This document shows, in pieces, positions 20,455 through 28,909 of a DNA stretch of 64,000 nucleotides. Source of the stretch: Prevotella sp. E9-3 (GTDB lineage Bacteria; Bacteroidota; Bacteroidia; Bacteroidales; Bacteroidaceae). The notes under the pieces are model-generated. The model saw nothing but the letters and a program-made list of their open reading frames with translations. It did no database searches and was not told the origin of the DNA. Position 1 is the stretch's first letter, and each line of letters starts with the position of its first letter. The translations under genes were made by a program, and so were the position numbers. Location of the stretch: assembly GCF_022024015.1 (NCBI RefSeq), contig NZ_CP091786.1:3038001-3102000 (forward strand), written 5' to 3'.

Positions 20455-20549
20455 TTCTGTTTGTAAATTAAAAAATTGATTTCATATAAGCCAAGGCGTG
20501 GAAGCCACCTGTGACCGTATACTAGAACGACGTACGTAACAATTACGTC

Positions 20550-21095
20550 TTATTCTTTCTCTACTTGATTAAATCCTAATTCCAATGGAGTCTTACGACC
20601 GAAAATCTTAACCATCACCTTCAGCTTACGCTTTTCAGCATTCACCTCTTCAATGACACCACTGAATCCGCTGAAAGGTCCATCTGTAACCTTCACTGCC
20701 TCATCAACCTCATAAGGAACATTCACTTCCTCAGTTCTGATTGCAGTTTCCTCAGCAGTACCAAGGATACGATTAATATCGGCTTGTCTAACGGGACTTG
20801 GATTGTCCATACCTCCAAGGAATCCAAGAACATTAGGGATGAATCTCAATGTATGAGCCACTTCACCATCAAGTTGTGCTTCAACCAAAACATAGCCAGG
20901 CAAGAAGAGCTTCTCTTTCACCACACGCTTACCGTTACGTAATTGTGCATACTTCTCTGTAGGCAGCAGAATCTGGCCAACATGATCAGCCAGCATCTGA
21001 TTGTTTCTCATCAAAGCCTCCAGATACTCTTTAACCTTAGCTTCTTTGCCACTTACGGCTTTAAGCACATACCATTTCTTTCCTGTCTCTGCCAT
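20550..21095 (-). CDS. nusG: Transcription elongation/antitermination factor NusG
   Basis: A 181-residue protein with an NGN domain ([23 protein letters not shown] and [12 protein letters not shown]) and a C-terminal KOW domain ([23 protein letters not shown]). It binds RNA polymerase and links it to ribosomes or Rho. Placement between secE and rplK is the standard bacterial order. A NusG paralogue for capsule loci (UpxY type) is a possible alternative in Bacteroidales, but the neighbours make the housekeeping factor the clear choice. Confidence 0.96.
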   Translation of the reverse strand: MAETGKKWYVLKAVSGKEAKVKEYLEALMRNNQMLADHVGQILLPTEKYAQLRNGKRVVKEKLFLPGYVLVEAQLDGEVAHTLRFIPNVLGFLGGMDNPSPVRQADINRILGTAEETAIRTEEVNVPYEVDEAVKVTDGPFSGFSGVIEEVNAEKRKLKVMVKIFGRKTPLELGFNQVEKE

Positions 21096-21117
21096 TTCTA
21101 TTTCTCAGCTTACAGTA

Positions 21118-21312
21118 TTAAGCTCCAAAACTATATATGAACAGCATCAAGTGCTGGAAAATGGTATCTAGAATCCATACTACTACAGCAATAACAAGAG
21201 ATGCAACAAGCACCACTGAAGCGCTCTGCATCAACTCTTTCTGCGTAGGCCATGTTACCTCGTGTGCCAGCTCGTTGTAGCACAACTTGCAATAGTTAAC
21301 AAACTTATTCAT
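21118..21312 (-). CDS. secE: Preprotein translocase subunit SecE
   Basis: A 64-residue small SecE of Bacteroidetes type: an amphipathic helix with the family motif ELAHEVTWPTQKEL, then one C-terminal membrane segment (VVLVASLVIAVVVWILD). The reading frame is open further upstream, but that part lies over the tRNA-Trp gene, so the ATG at 21310-21312 is the start. SecE clamps SecY in the Sec translocon. Confidence 0.93.
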   Translation of the reverse strand: MNKFVNYCKLCYNELAHEVTWPTQKELMQSASVVLVASLVIAVVVWILDTIFQHLMLFIYSFGA

Positions 21313-21329
21313 CTCTAATTCTATTATTG

Positions 21330-21402
21330 CACGGGAAGGAGGACTCGAACCCACGACCCTCGGTTTTGGAGACCGATGCTCTACCAACTGAGCTATTCCC
21401 GT
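21330..21402 (-). tRNA. tRNA-Trp (CCA)
   Basis: A 73-nt cloverleaf on the minus strand: acceptor ACGGGAA/TTCCCGT, anticodon loop CTCCAAA (anticodon CCA), T-loop TTCGAGT, discriminator G. It lies between tuf and secE, an arrangement common in Bacteroidetes. Confidence 0.97.
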
Positions 21403-21405
21403 AAG

Positions 21406-21431
21406 TAAGCCCCCACCCATGAGCGGGGGCT
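21406..21431 (-). terminator. G/C-rich stem-loop between tuf and tRNA-Trp
   Basis: AAGCCCCC at 21406-21413 pairs with GGGGGCTT at 21424-21431. No U-run follows on the minus strand, so it is more likely a processing or attenuation hairpin between tuf and tRNA-Trp than a full terminator. Confidence 0.5.
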
Positions 21432-21447
21432 TGATGTTTATGAGGTG

Positions 21448-21478
21448 CTAGTACTACTAGTTTAACTAGTTAGACTAG
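21448..21478. repeat. CTAG array downstream of tuf, exact 9-bp period
   Basis: CTAG at 21448, 21457, 21466 and 21475, exactly 9 bp apart (CTAG plus five variable bases). It lies 14 bp beyond the tuf stop codon. The array between rplL and rpoB has the same period. Confidence 0.8.
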
Positions 21479-21491
21479 ATTCCGTCTCAGA

Positions 21492-22676
21492 TTAATCCTC
21501 GAATACCTCTGTGATCTGGCCTGAACCTACGGTACGACCACCCTCACGGATAGCGAAACGCAGACCCTTGTTCAGAGCAACAGCGTAGATCAGCTCAACA
21601 GTGATCTCAACGTTGTCACCAGGCATTACCATCTCAACGCCCTCGGGCAGGTGAATCTCACCGGTGCAGTCCATAGTGCGGAGGTAGAACTGAGGACGAT
21701 ACTTGTTTCCGAATGGAGTGTGACGACCACCCTCTTCCTTCTTCAGAACGTAGATAGAAGCCTTGAACTTCTTGAAAGGCTTGATCTGTCCGGGATGGCA
21801 GAGTACCATACCACGCTTGATCTCGTTCTTATCGATACCGCGGAGCAGCAGACCTACGTTATCACCAGCCTGACCCTCATCGAGGAGCTTGCGGAACATC
21901 TCAACACCAGTTACAACTGAGTTCTTATCCTCACCCAGACCGAGCAGCTCAACAGCGTCACCAACGTGGATAACACCAGTCTCGATACGGCCGGTAGCAA
22001 CAGTACCACGACCAGTGATTGAGAATACGTCCTCAACAGGCATCAAGAAAGGTTTGTCGGTAGCACGAGGAGGCTCCTGAATCCAAGTATCACAAGTGTT
22101 CATCAGTTCCATAACCTTCTCTTCCCACTTAGCAACACCATTCAGAGCACCGAGTGCAGAACCACGGATGATAGGAGTATCCTCTTCGAACTCGTACTGC
22201 TCGAGGATCTCACGAACCTCCATCTCAACGAGCTCCAGCATTTCCTCATCATCAACCATATCGCACTTGTTCAGGAATACTACCAAACGAGGAACGTTTA
22301 CCTGACGAGCGAGCAGAACGTGCTCACGAGTCTGAGGCATAGGACCATCAGTAGCAGCTACAACCAGGATAGCACCGTCCATCTGAGCAGCACCAGTTAC
22401 CATGTTCTTTACATAGTCAGCGTGTCCTGGGCAGTCAACGTGAGCGTAGTGACGTTTTGCAGTCTCGTACTCTACGTGAGCGGTGTTAATAGTGATACCA
22501 CGCTCCTTTTCCTCAGGAGCATTGTCGATCTGGTCGAACGACTTAACTTCAGAAAGACCCTGCTTAGCCAGAACGGTAGTAATAGCAGCGGTCAGAGTGG
22601 TCTTACCGTGGTCAACGTGACCGATAGTACCAATGTTTACGTGCGGTTTGGTACGCACAAAGGTTTCTTTTGCCAT
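21492..22676 (-). CDS. tuf: Translation elongation factor Tu
   Basis: A 394-residue EF-Tu with all GTPase motifs: G1 Gly19-His-Val-Asp-His-Gly-Lys25-Thr26, RGITI (G2), DCPGH (G3), NKCD (G4) and SAL (G5), then the beta-barrel domains 2 and 3. It delivers aminoacyl-tRNA to the ribosome. It is preceded by four tRNA genes and followed by tRNA-Trp and secE in one leftward unit. Confidence 0.99.
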   Translation of the reverse strand: MAKETFVRTKPHVNIGTIGHVDHGKTTLTAAITTVLAKQGLSEVKSFDQIDNAPEEKERGITINTAHVEYETAKRHYAHVDCPGHADYVKNMVTGAAQMDGAILVVAATDGPMPQTREHVLLARQVNVPRLVVFLNKCDMVDDEEMLELVEMEVREILEQYEFEEDTPIIRGSALGALNGVAKWEEKVMELMNTCDTWIQEPPRATDKPFLMPVEDVFSITGRGTVATGRIETGVIHVGDAVELLGLGEDKNSVVTGVEMFRKLLDEGQAGDNVGLLLRGIDKNEIKRGMVLCHPGQIKPFKKFKASIYVLKKEEGGRHTPFGNKYRPQFYLRTMDCTGEIHLPEGVEMVMPGDNVEITVELIYAVALNKGLRFAIREGGRTVGSGQITEVFED

Positions 22677-22737
22677 TGTTGTAAATTATTAAATTTATGA
22701 GTATACTTATGTTTTTGCTCCTCCTATCGTCTCAAAG

Positions 22738-22809
<72 letters not shown>

Positions 22810-22819
22810 ATTGTTATAG

Positions 22820-22892
22820 AGCGGAAAACGGGGCTCAAACCCGCGACCCCCAGCTTGGAAGGCTAGTGCTCTATCAACTGAGCTATTTCCGC
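22820..22892 (-). tRNA. tRNA-Gly (TCC)
   Basis: A 73-nt minus-strand cloverleaf: acceptor GCGGAAA/TTTCCGC, anticodon loop CTTCCAA (anticodon TCC), discriminator T. Confidence 0.96.
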
Positions 22893-22914
22893 AAAAACAA
22901 CTTCTCTGTGAGAG

Positions 22915-22997
22915 TGGGAGGTGATGGATTCGAACCACCGAAGTCGAAAGACAACAGATTTACAGTCTGCCCCATTTGGCCGCTCTGGAAACCTCCC
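22915..22997 (-). tRNA. tRNA-Tyr (GTA)
   Basis: An 83-nt minus-strand tRNA with the long variable arm of bacterial tRNA-Tyr: acceptor GGGAGGT/ACCTCCC, anticodon loop CTGTAAA (anticodon GTA), discriminator A. Confidence 0.96.
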
Positions 22998-23058
22998 TCT
23001 ATGTTTTGCGTCCCAACTCTGTCGTGAACCTCACTCAATTGACGATCACCTTATCTTG

Positions 23059-23132
23059 AGCCTCTTGTCGGATTCGAACCAACGACCCCGAGATTACAAA
23101 TCACGTGCTCTGGCCAACTGAGCTAAAGAGGC
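23059..23132 (-). tRNA. tRNA-Thr (TGT)
   Basis: A 74-nt minus-strand cloverleaf: acceptor GCCTCTT/AAGAGGC, anticodon loop TTTGTAA (anticodon TGT), discriminator T. First gene of the tRNA-tuf-rpo unit. Confidence 0.95.
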
Positions 23133-23185
23133 TTTCTTAAGCAGCCGCTCTCGTTTCAGATTTACGACCTGTTGGAAAACGGCTG

Positions 23186-23215
23186 CAAAGTTACGACTTA
23201 TTTTCGAATTACCAA
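23186..23215 (-). promoter_or_regulatory. Promoter of the tRNA-tuf-secE-nusG-rpl-rpo operon
   Basis: Minus-strand TTG (23213-23215), 19-bp spacer, TAACTTTG (23186-23193): an almost ideal Bacteroidetes promoter, about 55 bp upstream of the first tRNA. No comparable promoter was noticed further down the unit. Confidence 0.75.
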
Positions 23216-23233
23216 AACTTTTCCGAGTTTTTT

Positions 23234-23536
23234 TTAGTAATTTCTCGATTTTTCCTTAATTTTCTGCAGTTGCACCCTCAAAGCATCCACACAGAGGTCA
23301 ACCCCCTCTTCAAATGTGTCACTAACCTTTTCTACATGAACAGGTGAGTTGCCTGGTATAATCACAGTCAGACTCGTCTCCTTATTCTCTGCTGTAGCGG
23401 GTTTAACAACTTTCAATTGCACCTCTACTTTCTGTATATCTTCGTAAGTTTTTTCTAATTTGGCGACTTTTTTCTCAATAAACGCCTCTAACTTTTCGGT
23501 AGCGTCGAAATGGATCGACTGAATCTTAATTTCCAT
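23234..23536 (-). CDS. hpf: Ribosome hibernation promoting factor, short form
   Basis: A 100-residue protein of the HPF/RaiA (YfiA) family: start MEIKIQSIHFDATEKLEAFI, central helix IEKKVAKLEKTYEDI, and the C-terminal VDLCVDALRVQLQKIKEK helix. It binds the 30S subunit and promotes inactive ribosomes in slow growth. The start at 23534-23536 is chosen because the open frame upstream overlaps the end of xerC and lacks family similarity. It follows xerC by 25 bp. Confidence 0.9.
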   Translation of the reverse strand: MEIKIQSIHFDATEKLEAFIEKKVAKLEKTYEDIQKVEVQLKVVKPATAENKETSLTVIIPGNSPVHVEKVSDTFEEGVDLCVDALRVQLQKIKEKSRNY

Positions 23537-23561
23537 AGTCTTTGCTGTTTTAATAGTTAAA

Positions 23562-24455
23562 CTATAAAGGTTCTTCGCTCCCCCGCGGGTGAGCATCTTT
23601 GTAAACTCGTTTTAACTGCTCAAACGTTGTGTGAGTATAGATTTCTGTAGTTTGCAGACTCTCATGTCCCAACAACTGCCTAACATTTTCCAGTCCGGCA
23701 TCGTGATTGAGCATTGCTGTGGCAAAAGTATGTCTTAATACGTGAGGCGAACGTTTCTTCATGAAGGTAACCTTCGAGAGTTGTGTTCTCACCTCGGAAT
23801 AGACTTGACCACCAGTCATCCTGTTGCCACGCATATTCAGGAACAATGCAGTTGAATTTCGCTTCACTTGCTCATTTCGCACTTCCACATAATGTTTCAG
23901 TGCTTCGCAGAGTTCCTGTCCGAAAGGGATATATCGCTGCTTGTTGCGTTTTCCGGTAACCTTCAGCTGACAACTATCGAAATCGACATCCTTATCGTCA
24001 AGCCCTACCAGTTCGCTCCGTCTCAACCCAGCTTCGTATAATAATAATATAATTGTACGCGCACGTACATCTTTATAGCTATCACTCCACTCTTGCTGGT
24101 CGAGGAGTTTGTCCATGTCTTTTTCCTTCAAGAATTGCGGAAGCGGTTTTTGCTTCTTTGGCCCCACTATAGCATAAGCAGGATCGCGTTCCAGAAGTTT
24201 TCTTGACACAGCGAAACGGAAGAAAGAATGAAGGGCAGCCAGATCTGCATTTACAGACGTTGCTTTATTGCCCTTATCCATCAATGTTTCCATCCATCCT
24301 CTGATGAGATCTGCATCGATTGAAGCCCATGTCAGCGAACCATCCCTATTCTGGAAGTACGTCTGAAAGTCCCGAAGACTCCGTTCGTACCTTTCTACCG
24401 TTAGCGGACTTCTATTCCGCTCGTAGCGCAGATAATCCAGGAACCGTTCAATCAT
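23562..24455 (-). CDS. xerC: Tyrosine recombinase XerC/XerD family
   Basis: A 297-residue site-specific recombinase. The N-terminal SAM-like domain (residues 1-85) is followed by the catalytic domain with all key residues: Arg145 (GLRRSEL), Lys169, His238 and Arg241 (HVLRHTFA), His264 (LGHESL) and Tyr273 (IYTHT). Length and housekeeping neighbours (rpsU upstream, hpf downstream) match the chromosome-dimer-resolving Xer proteins of Bacteroidetes rather than mobile-element integrases. Which of the two Xer partners it is cannot be told for certain. Confidence 0.88.
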   Translation of the reverse strand: MIERFLDYLRYERNRSPLTVERYERSLRDFQTYFQNRDGSLTWASIDADLIRGWMETLMDKGNKATSVNADLAALHSFFRFAVSRKLLERDPAYAIVGPKKQKPLPQFLKEKDMDKLLDQQEWSDSYKDVRARTIILLLYEAGLRRSELVGLDDKDVDFDSCQLKVTGKRNKQRYIPFGQELCEALKHYVEVRNEQVKRNSTALFLNMRGNRMTGGQVYSEVRTQLSKVTFMKKRSPHVLRHTFATAMLNHDAGLENVRQLLGHESLQTTEIYTHTTFEQLKRVYKDAHPRGSEEPL

Positions 24456-24527
24456 CTAGTGCTTCATCCTTTTCGGCAACGAATTTACGGAAATTTTATG
24501 AAACCACCAAATTTTCGTCAGAATTTT

Positions 24528-24719
24528 TTACTCTTCGGTAGCACGAAGTTTCTGTACGTAGACGGCGTGTTCCATCTTCAGGCGCTTCAGAACAGAGGGC
24601 TTGTCAAACTGCTGACGACGACGCAGCTCTTTAACGACACCAGTCTTTTCGAACTTTCTCTTGAACTTCTTGAGGGCCTTCTCAATGTTTTCGCCTTCTT
24701 TTACAGGTACAATAATCAT
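24528..24719 (-). CDS. rpsU: 30S ribosomal protein S21
   Basis: A 63-residue basic protein with the S21 pattern (MIIVPVKEGENIEKALKKFKRKFEKTG, then RRRQQFDKPS). It binds near the anti-Shine-Dalgarno end of 16S rRNA. It is 72 bp ahead of xerC and likely heads the rpsU-xerC-hpf transcript. Confidence 0.96.
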   Translation of the reverse strand: MIIVPVKEGENIEKALKKFKRKFEKTGVVKELRRRQQFDKPSVLKRLKMEHAVYVQKLRATEE

Positions 24720-24796
24720 GTTTTTTGATTTTAAAATATAAATTGTTAGACATTAAAATAGCACACGCCTGCGCAAGCGCACGCGAAATGCGGGTG

Positions 24797-24827
24797 CAAA
24801 ATTACAACTTATTTACCAAATAACCAA
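24797..24827 (-). promoter_or_regulatory. Promoter of rpsU
   Basis: Minus-strand TTG (24825-24827), 20-bp spacer, TAATTTTG (24797-24804); about 77 bp ahead of the rpsU ATG. Confidence 0.6.
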
Positions 24828-24890
24828 GCTTTTAGCCGATTTTTGCACTAAAACGAACAAAAATCGACCTACAACGGTTGATAAGCTCTC

Positions 24891-25979
24891 TTATTTTTCT
24901 TTGTCCAATGTAACAACTACATACTCTGAGCGTGTTCCGATACGATATTTACCGCCCCAGATTCCGAGTCCTGAGCTGACATAATAGCGTGTATTTCCTT
25001 TTTGATATTCTCCGAAGGCACATTCATACACTGCATTCGTTATCCACGAAATGGGCCAAACCTGTCCGTAGTGGGTATGTCCGCTGAACTGGAAATCGAT
25101 TCCCGCCTGTTCAGCCATTTCGAGATGATAGGGCTGATGATCGAGTAAGATGGTAAAGCGGCTCATATCTGCTTTCTGAACCAATTGACTCACCTCAGCA
25201 CGGTGCTGGTTGGTGCGGTCGTCACGCCCTATGATGCACAAATCGCCCACAACGACAGCACTGTCGCGCAACAGGTTGATGCCAGCCTCTTTGATGAATC
25301 GCTGTGCGGCCGGTTCGCTGCTATAATATTCATGATTACCCAGACAGGCATATACAGGAGCCTCTATGCGCCTCAGTTCTTCAGCCATATTCTCTTCCAT
25401 CAGCGGGCGAATACTCATGTCTATCACGTCGCCGGCTATCAGCACCAAGTCAGGGTGCTCTTCATTGATCATATCCACCCACCGTTTCAGTTCCTTTCTC
25501 GGATTATGGTATCCGAGATGCAAATCACTGGCCATCACCAGTTTCAGCGGCTTAGCCAACGGCTTCGAGGTAGTCAGTGCCAGAGGCACTCTCACTTTCT
25601 GATAATACTTGATATTGCCAAAGAGGAATACGAAGAACAGTCCGATGGCAATCGCTGAAGTGGCATAATAATTCTGATACATCCACTGTCGAGGCACCAG
25701 ATGAACAAGTCTGCCTAAGTCGAGCACAATGAATATCAGGGCCAGATAGAGCAAGACGAACAGCGACGACGATCCGACATCATAGCTCCATCGTGCCATC
25801 CACATTGGCAGTCGGTCGATATATCGGCCGATATTCAAAAACAACATCAGAAACGAAGCCACGAGTGCCCCAATAATTATTGTACGCCAAAGTGCTGACA
25901 GTGGTACGATATTCCACACATGCCAACCTATATAGCAAATGCCCAACACGGGCAGTAACATAAAGATAATCATCCACAT
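24891..25979 (-). CDS. Membrane-anchored metallophosphoesterase (YkuE-like)
   Basis: A 362-residue protein. The first 130 residues contain about four hydrophobic membrane segments; the rest is a calcineurin-like phosphoesterase domain with the metal-binding motifs Asp152-x-His154 (ASDLHLGYH), GDVID, GNHEYY and SGHTHYGQ. By family it hydrolyses phosphoester or pyrophosphate bonds, perhaps in lipids or lipid-linked intermediates, on the membrane; the substrate is unknown. It is a single gene with its own -7 box and is divergent from the GH92 gene. Confidence 0.85.
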   Translation of the reverse strand: MWMIIFMLLPVLGICYIGWHVWNIVPLSALWRTIIIGALVASFLMLFLNIGRYIDRLPMWMARWSYDVGSSSLFVLLYLALIFIVLDLGRLVHLVPRQWMYQNYYATSAIAIGLFFVFLFGNIKYYQKVRVPLALTTSKPLAKPLKLVMASDLHLGYHNPRKELKRWVDMINEEHPDLVLIAGDVIDMSIRPLMEENMAEELRRIEAPVYACLGNHEYYSSEPAAQRFIKEAGINLLRDSAVVVGDLCIIGRDDRTNQHRAEVSQLVQKADMSRFTILLDHQPYHLEMAEQAGIDFQFSGHTHYGQVWPISWITNAVYECAFGEYQKGNTRYYVSSGLGIWGGKYRIGTRSEYVVVTLDKEK

Positions 25980-25998
25980 AGTTCTAAATTTTTGGGTG

Positions 25999-26006
25999 CA
26001 AAAGTA
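25999..26006 (-). promoter_or_regulatory. Putative -7 box of the metallophosphoesterase gene
   Basis: Minus-strand TACTTTTG, about 20 bp upstream of the ATG at 25979. Confidence 0.45.
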
Positions 26007-26088
26007 AGCATTAATTTTCAGAAAATACCAGAAAACATCAAAAAGCGCAGCATTTGGACAATTGTCAAATGACAGTTTAACAGAAATT

Positions 26089-26119
26089 TGTGCAGTTCGA
26101 TTATTTATAGTACCTTTGT
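26089..26119 (+). promoter_or_regulatory. Promoter of the GH92 gene
   Basis: TTG at 26089-26091, 20-bp spacer, TACCTTTG at 26112-26119; the ATG is at 26151. It supports the start at 26151 rather than the earlier in-frame codon at 26088. Confidence 0.7.
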
Positions 26120-26150
26120 CCCAACAAAAAACCTAAACCCAGTAGTAATA

Positions 26151-28280
26151 ATGAAAAAACTCTATTTTCTTGTCCTCACTATGCTGACCGTACTGTCAGC
26201 AGGGGCACAACAACTCACCTCTTTTGTCGATCCGCTGATAGGCTCTGGCGGCCACGGCCATGTATTTGTCGGAGCCAACGTTCCTTTTGGCATGGTCCAG
26301 CTTGGCCCTATCGAGAAATCACGCGGATGGGACTGGACCTCCGGCTATCACTATAGCGATTCCATCATTGTCGGTTTCTCCCACCTCCACCTCAACGGTA
26401 CCGGCTGCGGTGATTTGGGCGACATCGCTTTTCTCCCTGTCAGCAATGCCCAACAGCGTGAGATTCGTTTCACACACGATCAAGAGGCTGTACGCCCAGG
26501 CTATTATCTCCTCGACACCCGCGATGTGGCTATTGAGCTTACTGCCACCAAGCGTGTTGGCATGCATCGCTATTCATTCCGTCAGAACCACGGCCAGTTG
26601 CGCATTGACCTGAACGAAGGTGTGGGCGATATACTCCTGGCGGCCGATCTGCGACAGGTGGACGACTGCACCATCGAGGGCTATCGCAAGTCGCGCGGCT
26701 GGGCTCCACGCCAGGAAGTGTATTTCTCTGCCACTTTCAACACGCCCGTACGTCTTTGGGAACCACAGCCTGGCGAAGGTCTCGTTGACCTGCTCGACAC
26801 CAGCAATCCCGTACTCGTCAAAGTGGCTCTTTCTCCTGTGAGCAGCGAGAAAGCCCGACAGAACATGGAAGCCGAACTGCCCGGTTGGGACTTTGACAAA
26901 GTATGTGAGGATGCCGACAAAGCCTGGGAGCGTGAACTGGCACGAGTGAGAATCGAGACCAGCAATGCTCAGGATCGCAAGATCTTCTACACCTCTATGT
27001 ATCATCTGATGGTTGCCCCCTCAGAATTCTGCGATGTTGACCTCCAATATCGCGGTAGCGACGGTCGTGTATATGATGGCGATTTCACCAACTACACCAC
27101 CCTATCCCTTTGGGACACCTACCGTGCCTTCCATCCTCTCATGACGCTGATCTATCCTGAGCTTCAGGCCGATTATGCCGAAACCTTTATCAAGATTTTC
27201 GAACAGCAGGGCCGTCTGCCCATCTGGCACCTCTGGGGTTCCGAGACCGACTGCATGGTAGGCTCTTCGGCTGTTCCTGTATTGGCCGACCTTGTACTCA
27301 AAGGTTTTGTGCGCGATCCCGAACAGGCTTTCCGTGCCATGAAGGTATCACAGTTGCAGAATGTCCGTTCGCTGGGTTTGCTCAAGCAGTATGGCTATAT
27401 CCCTTATGACAAAGAGCCTTCCAACGAAACTGTTGCCAAAGCCTTGGAGTACTGTCTCGATGAAGACGGTCTGGCACAAGTAGCCAAGCAACTGGGGCAT
27501 GAGGAGGATTACACCTATTTCTTCAATCGCAGTCGTTCGTACGAGAAATATTTCGATCGTGAACTTCAGTTCATGCGTGCCTTGGGCAGTGACGGCAATT
27601 TCCGCTCAGAGTTTGACCCCATCAAAGTGATTCATCGTGCCGATGACTATACCGAAGGCAATGCCTGGCAATATACATGGCTTGTTCCTCACGATGTTCA
27701 TGGCCTCATCTCCCTGTTTGGTGGCGAGCAGTCATTTCTGAAAAAGCTCGATGAGTTTTTTGTCACCGAGGGTGACATGGGTCCAGAGGCATCCCCCGAC
27801 ATCAGTGGTTTCATTGGCCAGTATGCCCACGGCAATGAACCCAGCCACCACATCATCTACCTTTACAACTATGCCGGTCAGCCTTGGAAGGCAGCACCCA
27901 AGCTGCGCTATGTCATGCGTCAGCTCTACCATGCTGCTCCCGACGGTCTCTGCGGCAATGAAGATGTTGGTCAGATGTCAGCCTGGTATATTCTGTCGTC
28001 TCTCGGTCTGTATCAGGTAGAACCCAGTGGTGGCCGTTTCATTCTTGGCACACCTCTCTTCCCCAAGGCCGAGGTCAGCGTAGGTCAGGGCAAGACCGTT
28101 CGCATCACCGCCCGCAACCTGAGCGACAAGAACATCTATGTTCAGGGAGTGCGTCTCAACGGTAAGAAGTACACAAAGACCTATATCGACTTTGCCACAC
28201 TCAGCAAAGGTGCCACCATCGAGTTCCAGATGGGCGCCCGTCCGTCTAAGTGGGGAACGGCTGCTGATGACCGTCCATAG
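26151..28280 (+). CDS. GH92 family alpha-mannosidase, secreted
   Basis: A 709-residue protein with an N-terminal signal peptide (MKKLYFLVLTMLTVLSAGAQ). The mature protein opens with the GH92 hallmark (FVDPLIGSGGHGHVFVGANVPFGMVQLGP) and continues with GWDWTSGYHYSDSIIVGFSHLHLNGTG and the C-terminal (alpha/alpha)6-barrel motifs LWDTYR, GNEDVGQMSAWY. GH92 enzymes are calcium-dependent exo-mannosidases used by gut Bacteroidetes to trim host or yeast glycans; linkage specificity cannot be read. No clear T9SS tail is seen, so it is probably periplasmic. It stands alone, without susCD genes nearby. Confidence 0.92.
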   Translation: MKKLYFLVLTMLTVLSAGAQQLTSFVDPLIGSGGHGHVFVGANVPFGMVQLGPIEKSRGWDWTSGYHYSDSIIVGFSHLHLNGTGCGDLGDIAFLPVSNAQQREIRFTHDQEAVRPGYYLLDTRDVAIELTATKRVGMHRYSFRQNHGQLRIDLNEGVGDILLAADLRQVDDCTIEGYRKSRGWAPRQEVYFSATFNTPVRLWEPQPGEGLVDLLDTSNPVLVKVALSPVSSEKARQNMEAELPGWDFDKVCEDADKAWERELARVRIETSNAQDRKIFYTSMYHLMVAPSEFCDVDLQYRGSDGRVYDGDFTNYTTLSLWDTYRAFHPLMTLIYPELQADYAETFIKIFEQQGRLPIWHLWGSETDCMVGSSAVPVLADLVLKGFVRDPEQAFRAMKVSQLQNVRSLGLLKQYGYIPYDKEPSNETVAKALEYCLDEDGLAQVAKQLGHEEDYTYFFNRSRSYEKYFDRELQFMRALGSDGNFRSEFDPIKVIHRADDYTEGNAWQYTWLVPHDVHGLISLFGGEQSFLKKLDEFFVTEGDMGPEASPDISGFIGQYAHGNEPSHHIIYLYNYAGQPWKAAPKLRYVMRQLYHAAPDGLCGNEDVGQMSAWYILSSLGLYQVEPSGGRFILGTPLFPKAEVSVGQGKTVRITARNLSDKNIYVQGVRLNGKKYTKTYIDFATLSKGATIEFQMGARPSKWGTAADDRP

Positions 28281-28438
28281 GAAAAAGGATGACTCTCCCC
28301 GTCCTGTGAGGGAGGGATGTGTATAGACCAAAAAGTATATATATACGCTCCGAGAGTGAATATTTATTACGTCAAAGCGCGTGAGAATCGCACGGAATTC
28401 ACCAACTCCTACTTCGGACTTCTCTGCGCGAATTATGA

Positions 28439-28465
28439 GTGGGTTGCGAGTAATTCGCAACCCAC
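28439..28465. terminator. Stem-loop after the GH92 gene
   Basis: GTGGGTTGCGA (28439-28449) and TCGCAACCCAC (28455-28465) form a perfect 11-bp stem with a 5-nt loop, followed by TGTATTTT. It is 160 bp past the GH92 stop, so it is a plausible but distant terminator. Confidence 0.55.
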
Positions 28466-28535
28466 TGTATTTTAAACACTTACAAATCTCACATCAAAAA
28501 AAGCGCCTTTTCACCGTAAAAAGCTCCCGAAAACA

Positions 28536-28636
28536 GGTTGCAATTGAACGGTAGTTATACCATAACTGAATAAAAACTATACTGCAACCACCATTCAGTT
28601 ATGACACAATTGCCATTTAGTTTCGGTATAAAACTC
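28536..28636. repeat. 22-bp repeats in composite element copy 1
   Basis: Plus-strand units: an end-matched unit at 28572-28592 (CTATACTGCAACCACC at its end), 28593-28614 and 28615-28636 (beginning ATTCAGTTATG and ATTTAGTTTCG). Minus-strand units: 28550-28571 and a truncated one at 28536-28549. The outer bases GGTTGCA/TGCAACC make part of it an inverted repeat. Confidence 0.7.
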
Positions 28637-28804
28637 AAAGGATTACGGTATAAGATTTACTCAGTTGCGATAAAATGGACGTTTTATTGAAACTTTGACC
28701 ATTTTTCGTTGTCTCTCCGTTCTAGATTGCGATTTTTTGTTGCACAAATTTCCGAAGGCAGAAGTGAATAGATATGCAAGAAAAGATAGATTTTGAAAAT
28801 AGAT

Positions 28805-28835
28805 TTGGGGCTTTCAACTTTTATTCGTACATTTG
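28805..28835 (+). promoter_or_regulatory. Promoter of the metalloprotease gene
   Basis: TTG at 28805-28807, 20-bp spacer, TACATTTG at 28828-28835; ATG at 28910, giving a leader of about 70 nt. Confidence 0.65.
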
Positions 28836-28909
28836 CAGCATTATTACTTATCTAACTGCTCTAAGCAGAAAAACAATTCCCGAACACTAACTACAATTAA
28901 TATTGCAAT

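Larger units (their letters stand above)
28380..28740 (+). repeat. Composite intergenic element, copy 1
   Basis: In the 629-bp gap between the GH92 gene and the metalloprotease gene. In order: AATTCACCAA flanked by an imperfect CGCG-containing inverted repeat (28396-28405); an 11-bp stem-loop (28439-28465); a block of 22-bp repeats at 28536-28636, of which two units face left and three face right; and CCGTTCTAGATTG followed by nGATTTTT (28717-28738). All but the 11-bp stem recur in the same order at 57.98-58.44 kb. No credible gene lies here. Confidence 0.65.

Noticed and set aside
21313..21420. N-terminal extension of secE
   Set aside because: The in-frame extension lies over the tRNA-Trp gene; the 64-residue form begins with a proper SecE N-terminus.
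23562..24455. XerC-like gene as the integrase of an integrative element
   Set aside because: It is flanked by rpsU and hpf in a housekeeping context. The nearby tRNA genes show no direct repeats of att type and no mobile genes lie around it.
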